A stretch of DNA of 64,000 nt from Rhizophlyctis rosea (Eukaryota > Chytridiomycota > Chytridiomycetes > Rhizophlyctidales > Rhizophlyctidaceae). Made by a program: the position numbers and the translations under genes. The stretch is from contig JADGJC010000120.1 of NCBI GenBank assembly GCA_027596075.1, positions 48,522 through 112,521 on the forward strand. The letters run 5' to 3'. Of the stretch, positions 35,153 to 45,419 are shown piece by piece. Position 1 is the stretch's first letter; every line of letters starts with the position of its first letter. The notes under the pieces are model-generated. The model had not been told where the DNA came from, searched no databases, and saw only the letters and a program-made list of their open reading frames with translations.

Positions 35153-36932
35153 CCCGGAAGGGGTGGAATGGTCCACTCGGGGTTCGAACCCGATGTGGAG
35201 CTTGTAGAGCACACACCGTGTGAACTGAAGCCCAAAATTCTGAGGTCGCTAATGGATCGAGCCGGGTCTGCGCTTATTACGCTAACAGCGCATTCAACAG
35301 GGAACCTCTACCCGAACCGGAGTTCAGGTCTTAGAGTCTTTACCCGTTGAGAGCCCCCAATGAGACCGCAGTAGTTCCCCTGAGAAAGTTAGCGCTTTCA
35401 GCGAGTGGGAAGGGTACCATAGCTACTCAAAACACAATGTGCACTGGAGAGGAAGAAGAGGAGAAGGGGAGGAGAAGCGAAGTCGTGCATTATGATGAGT
35501 TTAAACTCGGTGGCACAGTTGGAGGCTGGATGGTGTTGGTGGCTTGGTAACTAAGCCGTTGATGTGGCTGGCACTGATTTGGAAGGCATCAACTCTGAGA
35601 ATGACTTCAACCACCCCAGTCAACCACCCATTGTCTCCCTCTTCCCTTTGTTCTTTCTATTCGATCGTCTTCAAGCTTCATCACCCACCCCAGTTGACGT
35701 CCATGTCCAGGCAATCCAGACTATCCCACTCCACCACACCTTGTGTGATGTTCGATAGTCTCGTTTGCCGGAGACGCCCAACGACGTCGCCACCCTCCAA
35801 CCCACTTGCTCCCATTTCCAACCTGCTAGCCCGGGCATGGAAGGATTTGGTGGTTGCACCCGTCACCATACTGACGGCTCTTCCTGACAAGTTAGCCTCA
35901 GCTGATTCAGGAAGGTTCGGGTTGGTGGTGGTATCCGACAGTGTAGTCCAGCAACTAGAGGTCTACACAGCAGATTAACCCCGCAAGGTATGCCCCCACC
36001 CCCCACACACCTCCACAACTAACTGCCCCCACGCTTAGTCCTCCAACCTACTTGTGTCTTCCTCCACCGTGTTAGCCCGAGCACGGTGGATGTGCAGACA
36101 CATCCATTCTTAAAGCCTAGCCCGAGGCGAGTAGGAGTTTTGGTTGGTGACTTCGCCCGACACGGTGAAGGTCAACTCGAGATGTGTCCTGCCTCGGAGA
36201 ATCGTATGATTCAAAGGCAAGCTCCCGAGCGTGGTTAGGAAGCGTCGGCAGGGGGTGTATGCATCAGGCCGGAGTGGAATGCCATCAGCGTGAGGGAGAC
36301 GGTGCACCTTGTTGACTGGATCTATGAGGCCTTTCGATCGCTCAAGGCCGAGTACTCAAAGTCTCTCTTCGTTTTCGGGAGAGCATCAGTCTGTTTTTAG
36401 AGGGCATACACGTTTGGCCGTAAATCATTTGCGGTGGTCCTCCGTCTCCTGGTTCCGGGACGTCACTTCTTTTTTTTTTTCGTCTCTGCTGTGCAGGCAA
36501 CCGTGGGGCAACCTGCGGTTTGCGCAGGTTCAACTCCTGCCAGAGACTTTATGCATCCCTCCTACTCAAACTCTGAGTCATAGAGGGCAATCAATCATAC
36601 TTCATGTGAGAATGTTCAACGGAAGATTGAAATATCGAGGAATGAAAGTAAGGAATAATGATCTCATGGTGTGGAGCGAAGAGGGGGAAAAAGTGGCAGA
36701 TCCCTCGTCAAATAGTCGAAAATCATAAGACATGCAACAATTGCCCTCCTTCCCTCCCTCAACGCCAATGAACCCGAACTAGCAGAGCAGTCCTGCCGCC
36801 GCTGGTCCCGTTTACATGCAAATACCAAATCTATACATATATTAAGTTATGATTAGTTTCTTCTACAGTATGACTATAAACAATGTATGATACATCCGCA
36901 ATCACAGATGCAAAGGCGATAATGTGAATCCT

Positions 36933-37432
36933 TCACGCGGCGTTTCTAATATCTTCTTCTAGTTGCAATGCTCTAGAATGCCGGTCCATGTCCTTCACCA
37001 TTTCGTTTGCTTGCAGTTGAGAGGGGTCGAATGATAGTGTTTTTTTGTCGACTATATGTGCGAAAGGAACGGGGTGCCGATTGAAAAATGGGATCGGTCA
37101 GCTCGATTGGGTCATGTGCTTGTACAGCCGCGAGAAAGGAATATCAATCAAGGATGCTCTCCGTTCCTTCTTACCATACTCAATGAAGATACTAGGCTTT
37201 GTGTTCTTATCACTTGTGTCAACGGTGATCTCACACTTTGGGTTTAGGGCCAGCTGTTTTCCGACACTAACTCTTTGTAGGAAGCCTCTGAAAGAAAGGA
37301 CGCCGCATTAGCTCTTGGCATTTGGCTGGTTTCGCGACATCGCAACGTATCTTGCGCATACCTTGCTGATTTGGAGGCAGGGTCTAGTGGAGCGAACTTG
37401 ATAATGACTTTATTGACGAATTTGAGTGACAT
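36933..37432 (-). CDS. MRPL44: Mitochondrial large-subunit ribosomal protein mL53
   Basis: Small thioredoxin-fold protein of the mitochondrial 54S subunit (mL53; Mrpl44 in yeast). It was assembled from three exons, 37362-37432, 37175-37287 and 36933-37051, which sum to exactly 101 codons. The product starts MSLKFVNKVIIKFAPLDPAS and continues SARGFLQRVSVGKQLALNPK, then CEITVDTSDKN. The last exon reads FDPSQLQANEMVKDMDRHSR and ALQLEEDIRNAA. The KVxxKFxPxxxxxKSAR start, the NPKC block and the VKxxDRHSRALQL end are the family signature. No separate mitochondrial presequence is seen, which is common for this protein. It is divergent from the F-box gene. Confidence 0.88.
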
Positions 37433-37780
37433 TGTGAGGGGCGCGGTCAGGTGTAGGTCGAGACGGGAAGGGGAAAGCTGAGTGCGTGCGGACGTTCGCG
37501 GATGGCAAGTGTTGGAGTATAAGTGAGGTTTGTTAAGTTTTCCGTTGCTGATAGTAACGCTGTTATTGTGCGATCGCTTCTGAAGGTAATTTGCAAGGAT
37601 ATTTTTGGGTGCAAAAGGTCTGGAGGATGATGGTTCTGATGACTTCGTCATCGTGAGTCAGAAGACGCGTCCTGGAACCCAGCCCTGAGGCTCAAGGGCT
37701 ATTTTTGCAACCCATCCCAGACTGAGCTTTCTCCCTCCAGAGTCCAAACGTCATCTGCTGAACGGTCATGCCCGCCCATA
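37433..37780. promoter_or_regulatory. Divergent promoter between mL53 and the F-box gene
   Basis: A 348 bp head-to-head gap that should hold both promoters. No TATA box is obvious, as expected for a housekeeping ribosomal protein gene. Confidence 0.45.
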
Positions 37781-39226
37781 ATGGCAGGTGTTATCAGTTT
37801 GCAACAACCTGGACCGGCGCTACCGAACGAGATATTGGCGGAAGTGTTTGCCTGGTTGCACCCATACACCACAGGTCCGGGCGGAGAAATATGGCGGGCG
37901 GGGTCAGCCTGGGCTGTCGAACATTGGTCAACCAGACTACCACTCAAACCGAAGCAACTGTACTTCTATCCCGGTTCAAACTCTTGCAGACTGATGTCCT
38001 TTCGCTCAGCGGAAGCAGCGTGGTCCCACGAGGTTGAAGTATACACCCACCACCGCTCCATAGCAACAACCGCTCAACCGTCTAACGGACGTCGAACTCG
38101 TAAAGTCCCGCTGATACTACTCATAAGCTGGGTCTGCCGACAGTGGCGGCACGTCTCCTTCATGCACGACTTTTGGACAGACTTAGCCTGGCACCGTCTC
38201 CTCCCATACCGGTTTGGCTACAGCCGCCACCTGGACAACATCGATGACTTTTTCCTAACCTTTGCAAAGGAACCTCGCCGCTTCCTCCGTCTCCGTCGAA
38301 TATGGCTCGATGCAACGTTATGGGCCTGCACAATATCCTCTAAGACAGTCATCTCCCTCCTCTCCTCCATCCCTACCGACCTCCGGACCCGCATAACCAC
38401 AATCGTCATCAACCTAAAATGGGACGCAGCTGGTAGCCCAGAAGTCTTAGGCACACTGATGGCCTCAAAATACTCCTCCGTCAAACGCGTCCACATCGCC
38501 GGCGACCCAACCTCTGACGTCTACCACGGCATAACATCCGGCGTCCTCCGAGTATGGGCACGCGAAACATGGCCACATCCCAACCTCACGCACCTAAACT
38601 TGGACGGCTTTGCCAGCGTAACAAATTTCTCCTGCGACGCATTGAAACGCATTCTAAACACCCTACCCAACCTGGAAAGCCTAGGCCTAAGCTACGTCCG
38701 GAACGGCATAGATCTAAACCACATTGCAACCACACTCCAAAACCTCAAATCCCTCGCCATAACCTTCTGCACCGTCCCAGGCCCCACCAAAACCTCCGAC
38801 TGGCTAATGTGTCCGGAACTACACTTCCACAGCCCCACAAACCCATTCCCGAACCTAGAATCCCTAAGTTTCCGAATGACACGTAACGGAATGGCACCAC
38901 TGGATTTCGAAGCTCACGTTTTACCTTTTTTACGATCTCTACGTACGGGGCCTAATCTCAATTACCTCCGTGTACCAAACTTGTATCAGCGGGTGGTGGA
39001 CGTGATTGTAGGGATGGATCCGCAGCCGAAGACGTTGCATTGGAGCCATCAGGTTCCGGATGTGGAGTGTGGGTTGACGGCGGAGAGGTGGAGGGGGTTT
39101 TCGGAGACTTTGGAAGAGTGGTGTGGGGTTTTGACAAGGTCGGGGGTGGAGTGGGTTGAGGAGTGGAGGGCTATGGATGAGATGTGTGTTAAGGTTATGA
39201 GGAGGGAGGGGAAGGTTGGTGGGTAG
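37781..39226 (+). CDS. F-box-like protein with leucine-rich repeat-like region
   Basis: Probable substrate receptor of an SCF ubiquitin ligase. A single exon of 481 residues. The F-box appears split: its first helix is LPNEILAEVFAWLHP at residues 13-27, while the matching second part LLISWVCRQWRHVSFMHDFW comes only at about residue 110, leaving an insertion of about 75 residues. The rest carries leucine-rich, repeat-like segments (NLTHLNLDGFASVTNFSCDA, LPNLESLGLSYVRNGI, LQNLKSLAIT and FPNLESLSFRM). The C-terminal part (ERWRGFSETLEEWCGVL) is unlike typical LRRs. The insert shows no convincing GT-AG intron that would restore a compact F-box. Such F-box/LRR proteins are often expanded in basidiomycetes and early fungi. 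The substrate is unknown. Confidence 0.75.
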   Translation: MAGVISLQQPGPALPNEILAEVFAWLHPYTTGPGGEIWRAGSAWAVEHWSTRLPLKPKQLYFYPGSNSCRLMSFRSAEAAWSHEVEVYTHHRSIATTAQPSNGRRTRKVPLILLISWVCRQWRHVSFMHDFWTDLAWHRLLPYRFGYSRHLDNIDDFFLTFAKEPRRFLRLRRIWLDATLWACTISSKTVISLLSSIPTDLRTRITTIVINLKWDAAGSPEVLGTLMASKYSSVKRVHIAGDPTSDVYHGITSGVLRVWARETWPHPNLTHLNLDGFASVTNFSCDALKRILNTLPNLESLGLSYVRNGIDLNHIATTLQNLKSLAITFCTVPGPTKTSDWLMCPELHFHSPTNPFPNLESLSFRMTRNGMAPLDFEAHVLPFLRSLRTGPNLNYLRVPNLYQRVVDVIVGMDPQPKTLHWSHQVPDVECGLTAERWRGFSETLEEWCGVLTRSGVEWVEEWRAMDEMCVKVMRREGKVGG

Positions 39227-39402
39227 ATGCTGATTTGGCTCTTTTTGTTTGAAGGGGTGCACTATGGATGTAGTTCGTGTATATTTAGTGTAAATAGATT
39301 CTGACGCGGTCTCTCACGGTCATTCCGTTACTGCCGGTCACATGTGTACGATTAGTCATTGTAAATGTATGTACATAAAGTCTCTTCACCAATTTTGTAA
39401 AA

Positions 39403-41147
39403 TCAGAAGTTGAACTGATCCATAATAGCGAGCATTTCGCTTTCGAATCCGATGCTAAGATCTACTGGTTGTGGTGCTGCGGTGGCGGGAGTGGGGGTCG
39501 AGGTTGTAGAAGGTGTTGGTGCTGCTGTCGCGGGTGAAGCTGCTTTCTCGCTTAAAGCGGAGTTGGTAGTGTGTACAGGCACCTTTTCCTTCCCTACCGC
39601 AGCAGTAGATTTCACTGTAGAGGCTCTTTCAACCTTTGACGATTTCGGTTGGTTCCCCGTCCCTGTCGTTTTCCCTGCTCCGTTGCCCCTTGCAGCCAAC
39701 AGCGCTCTCGTTCGTGCGACTTCGGAGAGGAAGGAGTCGGGTGCGGGTTCGGGTTCCGTCAGGATTGATGCGTCGAGGTCTGCGACTATCACCTCCGTGG
39801 TGCCGTCATTGGAGGCGGGGTTTATATTGAAAGGTGGGCCGTTGTCGTTGTTGGGTGGTGGAGCTGGAGTGGCTTCTGGTGCTACGGGTAGAGTTGGTTC
39901 CGACACTTCTTTACTCCCACCCGCATCCCGCAATTGGCTTGGCGCAGTATTCGATGACGGTCCTTCCGAGTTGGCGGCAGGAGTAGCAGTTTGCACTGCC
40001 AATTCTATTCCTCCCGTCCCAATGCCCAGCACATCGTCATTCTTCGACGAGTTAACTGGCCCCTTCACCCCATCCCCGTCATCCCTCGTTTCACCACCAA
40101 CGCCCAACTTCTCCGCCTGCTTGCGCAGCGCCATCTGCATCGGTGTCAAAGACGGTGCTTTGTGATGCTCTGTGGGCGTTTGTGGTATCGAGATGTCGCT
40201 ATTTCCGTGCGCGTTGATGGGAGCGGGCATAGTTGGTGGGGCTGCATTGGCGGCGAACACTGGTGGAGGTGGTGGGGGTGGAGGTGGGGGAGGAATGGAA
40301 GCTGTTGCTGGTAATGGTGGTGCTGGCGCTGGTGGTAGAGATGCGGTAGGAGATTTTCCCGATGATAGTATGTTGAGCGCCAGTTTGATGTTTTTCGTGA
40401 CTTCTTGAATGTCGGCAAGGAGTTTGGTTGTGTTTGCTGCTTCGTTTTCCAAATTCTGGCGATGCAGGCGAGGAAGTTTGAGTATGGGATGTACAGTATT
40501 ACAGTCAAAGAGAATGGATTACCTCATATTCTTGTTTCATTCGTGAATGTATACCGTCTGGTATTGCGGGGTCTCGACCTGGCACCACATTACTTGCCGA
40601 CACCTCGGGATTCTGGATATAGGTTTTGAGTCCTGTTGCTATTATATTGATAGGCCTTCGGTTCGGCAAGCGTACCGTGCAGATTGGGTGCATATGAACT
40701 TACTGTGTTTATAGCGATGGCATCCTCTTGCGGCTGCACTTCATTTCTACCTTCTTTCAGGACTCCAGCTGGCGCTGGTTCCATGCTTGCCGGCTTTCTG
40801 TGTACTTTTGCGGCAGAGGGTGCCGATGGGGAGTTGGTAAATGGAAGCGTGTGGGTGCCATTCCTGGTGGTCGAAGAATGTAAAGACGCCTCATCATCGG
40901 AGTTCTTTGTGGTCGCGGCCATATTTCCACCCGAAATAGGTGAGTTTCTGATCGATGACCTTGGAATGGAATGCTCGGAGCGTGCAGGTACCGGCGGAGG
41001 ATGTGAGATTGTCTTTGGCAAGTCCGTTGTTTGGGAAACGGGGGTGTGGTCATATTTTACAGGCTTACGACGGGGTTTTGAGGATGGGGCTGGTTGAGGT
41101 GCAAGTGGGGGGCGGCTGGGGTTTGCGGTGGTGGGTGCAGATAGCAT
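39403..41147 (-). CDS. Proline-rich protein with a short coiled coil, function unknown
   Basis: Not recognised. I read three exons: about 40711-41147, about 40528-40614 and 39403-about 40461. Junctions keep frame (EDAIAINT to NPEVSASNVV, and MKQEYE to NLENEAANT). The N-terminal 145 residues are Pro/Ser-rich and basic (SKPRRKPVKYDH). A central helical segment, HSRMKQEYENLENEAANTTK and LLADIQEVTKNIKLALNIL, is the only part that looks folded and is probably a coiled coil. It is followed by an unbroken run of 13 prolines and a long Pro/Ala/Thr/Ser-rich tail ending ESEMLAIMDQFNF. Long poly-Pro tracts bind profilin or SH3/EVH1 domains, so a cytoskeletal scaffold is one possibility, but there is no WH2 or formin domain. 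The function is inference only. Confidence 0.6.
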
Positions 41148-41892
41148 ATTGATTGTCCTTGTTGTCAGTAGCGAAGAGGGTCACACACACACACACAATA
41201 CCGGGAAATGGGTACAACAAGTCTCTTGTGCTGTCTCCCAACAGTCAAGAGTCAATAGCGTACTTAGTCTCAGGGTTCAAGTGTTGATGGGAGAGAGAAG
41301 TGAGAGACACGGCGGGGGAACATCTGCTGAAGGAGGCGAAGCTGGCTCAGAGGTGGTGCAGCTCAGATTACATAATCGGATTGGTTTGGCCCCATATGGG
41401 GTCTGCAGACCCACTTTGGTTGTCCCTCAGGCATGCGCTAAATTACTGTTCAAGCCTGCATGGGATGTTCTCAATGTCCTCCCTTTTGGACCATTTTATA
41501 CCCCTCCTACATATCACATCTTGCAAAGCCTGTAGAAAAACCGACTGATGGCAGACGTGATTCATGATCTGTGGAACTGCTTCCAAAAAATTCCCCTGCC
41601 ACGATACGGCCTTGCACGACCCTCATCAATTTTCTGTGTGAACACGGGCGGTAGTCTTGTCTTACGTTTGTGTCACCATAGCTCACAGCCACTGCATGCG
41701 AGAGCATCCAAAATCCCCAGCCCACTGCCACCAACCTCCGTCTTCATACAATCGGAGCCAGTCAATCCCCTGCTTCATTTTCTTACAAAAGCCCACATAA
41801 CCCCCCCATCGCATCATTTTTCAGAAATACTTGAACAATAATACCTCGGAGCAGCATACTAGCAACCATCGTTCACACTCTCAACTCTGAAG
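41148..41892. promoter_or_regulatory. Divergent intergenic region with a CA microsatellite
   Basis: A 745 bp gap between the proline-rich gene and the six-Cys GPI protein gene. It includes (CA)8 at 41183-41199. No gene seen. Confidence 0.4.
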
Positions 41893-42816
41893 ATGCGCAC
41901 CACTTTTACCATCTTGTCCGCAGCCCTGTTGGCGGCAATCCCTACCCTGGCCCAGGACATGCCAGCTTGCTCTTCTACCTGTTTCGTCGTCTCTGGCATG
42001 ACTCAAGCACAGCTGAACGCCATCCAGAGCGAAACGGAATTGTGCACTGTCCCTGGCCTTCCTCAATGTTTGGATAGGTGTGCTGATCCCTCGGTCGCTG
42101 CGGTAAGCGTTGCAATACGCAACTCGTTATTTGTTTACATTGTAGTTTGTTTACTAATTTTGCATGCAACGTCCTCAGATCATCCAAAGCGGGTTCGGAA
42201 CTTCCTCGTGGGTTACGCTTTGTTCCTCTCAACAACCTGGCGCTGGTACGCCTGCCACCGGCCCCGGCACACCCACCACTACCACTGCAGGCTCTCTTCC
42301 TGGCGCCACCACCCGACCCGCAACCGGAGTGACCACAACCGGCGCTGCCCCTCTTCCCACTTCCACCAACTCCGCTTCCATGAACGCCTGCGCAACAAAA
42401 TGTGTCGTAGACTCCGGTCTTCCCCAATCGGTCTTCACCAGCATCACGAGCGACAGGGACCTTTGCAAATACAACAGTCTCGTCAACTGCTGGGATGGTT
42501 GTAACGACCCCTTCATTCAATCGGTATGTTTTGTTGGTGCAGTTATCTAATGATGTCGCATCAACTTGATAACTAACCCACATATTCTCTCGTCCAGAAC
42601 TTGAAACAAGAATTCGGTGTCGACAAGTTCTCTCTCGTTTGCCCCTCGGGTGGTTCGGGTGGTTCCTCCACCAACGCGCCCAACTCACCGTCAACAACCA
42701 ACACTCCCAACAACAGTAACCAGGTCAAACAGAATAGCCCTGCTGATCGTGCTACTGTGTCGTTGGCGGCTGTTGCGGCGGGCTTGGTGGGCAGTGTGTT
42801 CATGTTGATGTTGTAA
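41893..42816 (+). CDS. GPI-anchored surface protein with two six-cysteine modules
   Basis: Secreted cell-surface protein resembling fungal CFEM proteins but not meeting the eight-cysteine consensus. Exons are 41893-42102, 42179-42523 and 42598-42816. The signal peptide is MRTTFTILSAALLAAIPTLA. Module one spans ACSSTC, ELCTVPGLPQCLDRC and WVTLC; after a Thr/Pro/Gly linker module two spans ACATKC, DLCKYNSLVNCWDGC and FSLVC. Both follow C-x3-C...C-x8-C-x3-C...C, so they are an internal duplication. Notably each module is interrupted by an intron at the same place, just before the last Cys-containing part. The C-terminus is a Ser/Asn-rich region ending in a hydrophobic tail (VSLAAVAAGLVGSVFMLML), a typical GPI signal. 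A role in adhesion or metal/heme capture is inference. Confidence 0.82.
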
Positions 42817-43257
42817 GAATAAGAATCTTGGGCGTTAAATAGGCCTAGATGAGATTTTATTCCATTCGATAGGCATGTCAATCGCTGTAGTCAGTGATGG
42901 ACTTTAGATGGTCGCGTATTTTTGTAGCATATATTGCTGGGGACCCTTTATCATTTCTTTTGTAGTTACTTTGCTTATGTAAAGATATCCAGTACACACA
43001 TTTGAGTATGTCGTTTGAATTTGGTGAATTGCCCGAAATTGGGTTGGACGACCTATTTTGTCATCCTTCATCAAGGGTGCGAGTTATCGCATGACCTTGT
43101 TAGCCCACGCCAATTCCACAAGGTCAGTATATGGCATGGCAAATCCCTATGTGCGCGTTTGGCAAGTCTGTGCTTGCTACTATGTGGTGACGCAATATCA
43201 TGGTCCATATTGCCCTTGCAACTTGACTCTCTCGAGCCGCACTAGAACACATCGTAT
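42817..43257. other. Convergent gap between two GPI-type genes
   Basis: A 441 bp AT-rich stretch between convergent genes. Presumed 3' untranslated regions; no gene seen. Confidence 0.4.
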
Positions 43258-44235
43258 TTACACAGCATGCAAAATTAGCAATGCCATAATCTCCATTATT
43301 GTACAAATCACTGACCCTAAATGAACTCTCATCCCCTCCACCCCACTCGACGCCCCCGAAGGATCACCGGAATCCGCTACCAACCCACTCCCGCTCCCCA
43401 GAAAATGATAAACATCGACAGGCGGTCGTCCCGGCGCCGTCCTCTCCCCATTCCCGACCACCAACATACTCTTCAAATCCCCCCTCTGGATCTCCTTTTC
43501 CCCCTCCAAAAACGTCCACATATACTGCAGATTATAATGGTCCCCAGGCTTCAAAACCGAATTAACATCCCCAAACAACATACACCACAACCTTGGATCC
43601 GAATTCGCCACCACCGTCGTCCCATTGATCTGCTCAATCGCCACCGTCTCCCCATTCCGAGACCAATCCGTCCGCTTCTTCCTAAACGTCGCCCCAACTT
43701 TCAGCGGCAACGGGTCCTCCGGAGATGTGGGGTAACTCGCATTATATGCCGCAAAGTAATCCGGATAGAAGGAGTACATGATGACTTCATCGGCGTTAGG
43801 GGACTTCCAACACCGCCCGATTTGGCGGTCCCATGTTCCGCCGTTGTTTATGCAGAATTGGGCGCCGGTGCCGTTGCCGTAGAAGATGTGGAGGAAGAGG
43901 AGGGGGTCGGTGAAGGTTGAGAGGTAGGAGGCGTTTAGGCCGTGGAGGCGGAAGACGGGGTAGGAGCCTTGGAGGATTGTGGCGTTGGGGTAAGTGTCTA
44001 TTTGTGGGCAGGTGCCGTCTAGTTGGGGGATACAGACGTCCATGGAGAGGGTGTGTGTGAGGGGTGTGAGGGTGAGGAGGAGGGTGCCTGTGCATGGTTT
44101 TTGTTGGTTAGTGAGATTTGACAGGTATGGTACACGGTGGACGATAGACGTCAATATGTCAATTGCAACTGACAACTTACATATTGAAGTAATTCTCGAC
44201 AAAAAAGACGTCCATTGTGGTATTCTAGTCTCCAT
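43258..44235 (-). CDS. Putative GPI-anchored glycoprotein, function unknown
   Basis: Unrecognised family. Two exons, 44181-44235 and 43258-44087, spliced across a 93 nt intron with GTAAGT and CACAG borders. The frame is also open through the intron, so splicing is inferred: it removes an Ala/Ile-rich stretch and leaves the hydrophobic SFLSRITSICTLLLTLTPL as a signal peptide. The mature part has cysteines in MDVCIPQLDGTC, GAQFCINNGG, IGRCWKSP and RLWCMLFGD, and N-glycosylation sequons NAT, NAS, NGT. A Ser/Gly-rich stretch (SGDPSGASSGVEG) precedes a hydrophobic C-terminus (VICTIMEIMALLILHAV), the layout of a GPI signal. About 295 residues. It lies next to another GPI-type gene in convergent orientation. 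Confidence 0.65.
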   Translation of the reverse strand: METRIPQWTSFLSRITSICKLSVAIDILTSIVHRVPYLSNLTNQQKPCTGTLLLTLTPLTHTLSMDVCIPQLDGTCPQIDTYPNATILQGSYPVFRLHGLNASYLSTFTDPLLFLHIFYGNGTGAQFCINNGGTWDRQIGRCWKSPNADEVIMYSFYPDYFAAYNASYPTSPEDPLPLKVGATFRKKRTDWSRNGETVAIEQINGTTVVANSDPRLWCMLFGDVNSVLKPGDHYNLQYMWTFLEGEKEIQRGDLKSMLVVGNGERTAPGRPPVDVYHFLGSGSGLVADSGDPSGASSGVEGMRVHLGSVICTIMEIMALLILHAV

Positions 44236-45419
44236 GTTTGCTTATCCCCAGCCTCTAAAACGTCACTGCAAAAAATCAGGAGGTGGGTGGCCGACCACTG
44301 CGTTCTTTTTAGAAGTCTAGAATTGAGGGAAAAGAAGGCAGACAAGAACGGTGAAGCGGAGATTTGGCCTGGAAAGGGGCTGAAATAATGATTTAGAATT
44401 TCTTGAACACAATGGAGGCTGAGTGGACGGATTTGGAGCGAAGTGTGCAAAGAGGTTGTACGGGGATTCTTTTAGGGGTGGTGGTGTTACACATGGTCCT
44501 GCCGGTGTGTACGGAGATGCGTGTGGAAAGTTCCGGTATCGTTGGTCGGAAGATTCGGAATAATGCGCAGCTTGCCAAGTCTGCCCACATCCTCAACTTT
44601 CAACAGCTTCTTTTGTTGCAGCCATCCAGTCGCAATGCTTTCTTGGCTCTTGCTGCATAGGGCCCCGAAGGGGTGGGAAGAGGCTAGGAGTAGGTAAAAA
44701 TCTTATTGCTATGTTCCTCGAAGACTTTTGTACTGAAGTAGGTAGCTTGCGGCCGCGTCTCCATGTAGACATCCCTTCTCTTGGTCTGAGAAGCAGGGAT
44801 ACCCGCTGACCACTACTCAGAAAGGTCGTTATGCAGCTCCTCGCATTAACCGACATGGGGAAGCAGTGGGCGCCAGCCCCCATCGTCCAATTTCTATAAT
44901 GTTACTTTGACACCCAAAAGATAGCCGCGCGTATCTAGGATGGATGTGTAGAAGTATTGACAGTGCGTATTTTGCAATAGTCCGATGCCGTTTGCTATCC
45001 TTTAGCCATTGGGTTGAGGACCCTTGTGTCGATGTTAGGCCCGGGCGCGTGAGGCTTGGCTGCATGGCCACCAAACAAAGAATGGTCTGAGGGAAATGTC
45101 CCACCAGCCATTCCCACTTCCCACTTCCTCCATCTACTTCACCGTTCCCACAACCGGGACGTACCAGATCGAGCCATACATAGATTTTCTGACTACTGAC
45201 TATATATAACTAGTCATATCACTCAAATCCCGCAGAAACCGCTGGAAAGGAAGTAGATATCCCTTTCTTCTGGTAAGCAAATCACGATATGACACTCATC
45301 TGAAAGTTTTGTTTACTAACCAACTCTCCAATATAAATAGTCCACTTTCTGCAACCATACTATCTCTCACACGAGGACAGCCCTTGCCCTCCTTTTTCCC
45401 ACCAAACGACGCTGCGCCC
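44236..45419. promoter_or_regulatory. Divergent intergenic region with a 5' UTR intron
   Basis: About 1.2 kb between the GPI-type gene and the long ankyrin gene. Short frames here show no conserved motif. The right end contains a TATA-like tatatataac near 45200 and a probable 5' untranslated intron, listed separately. Confidence 0.4.
45273..45340 (+). other. Probable 5' UTR intron of the long ankyrin gene
   Basis: GTAAGC donor at 45273, a TTTACTAAC branch-site-like word at 45311-45319 and an AATAG acceptor ending at 45340, 80 nt before the ATG at 45420. Length 68 nt, typical for this window. Inferred without transcript data. Confidence 0.5.

Larger units (their letters stand above)
34038..36932. 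other. 2.9 kb gene-poor region with tandem repeats
   Basis: No conserved gene recognised. It holds a 34 bp tandem repeat (34423-34523), a 39 bp direct repeat near 35087-35152, CA-rich and polypurine tracts, and a tRNA-like hairpin at 36482-36547. Open frames (minus 34689-35216, plus 35544-35978) show no family motif. The stretch may contain decayed mobile DNA, but no transposase or reverse transcriptase motif was found. Confidence 0.4.

Noticed and set aside
35165..35200. Possible tRNA T-arm around palindromic GGTTCGAACC
   Set aside because: A T-stem forms on either strand, but no matching acceptor stem, D-arm or anticodon arm is present at usual distances.
34689..35216. 175-codon minus-strand frame
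   Set aside because: Lies across a 39 bp repeat; Arg/Ser/His-rich product with no motif, and plus-strand frames of similar length overlap it.
39452..40165. 237-codon plus-strand frame opposite the proline-rich gene
   Set aside because: Composition mirrors the Pro/Ala/Ser-rich minus-strand gene; no motif of its own.
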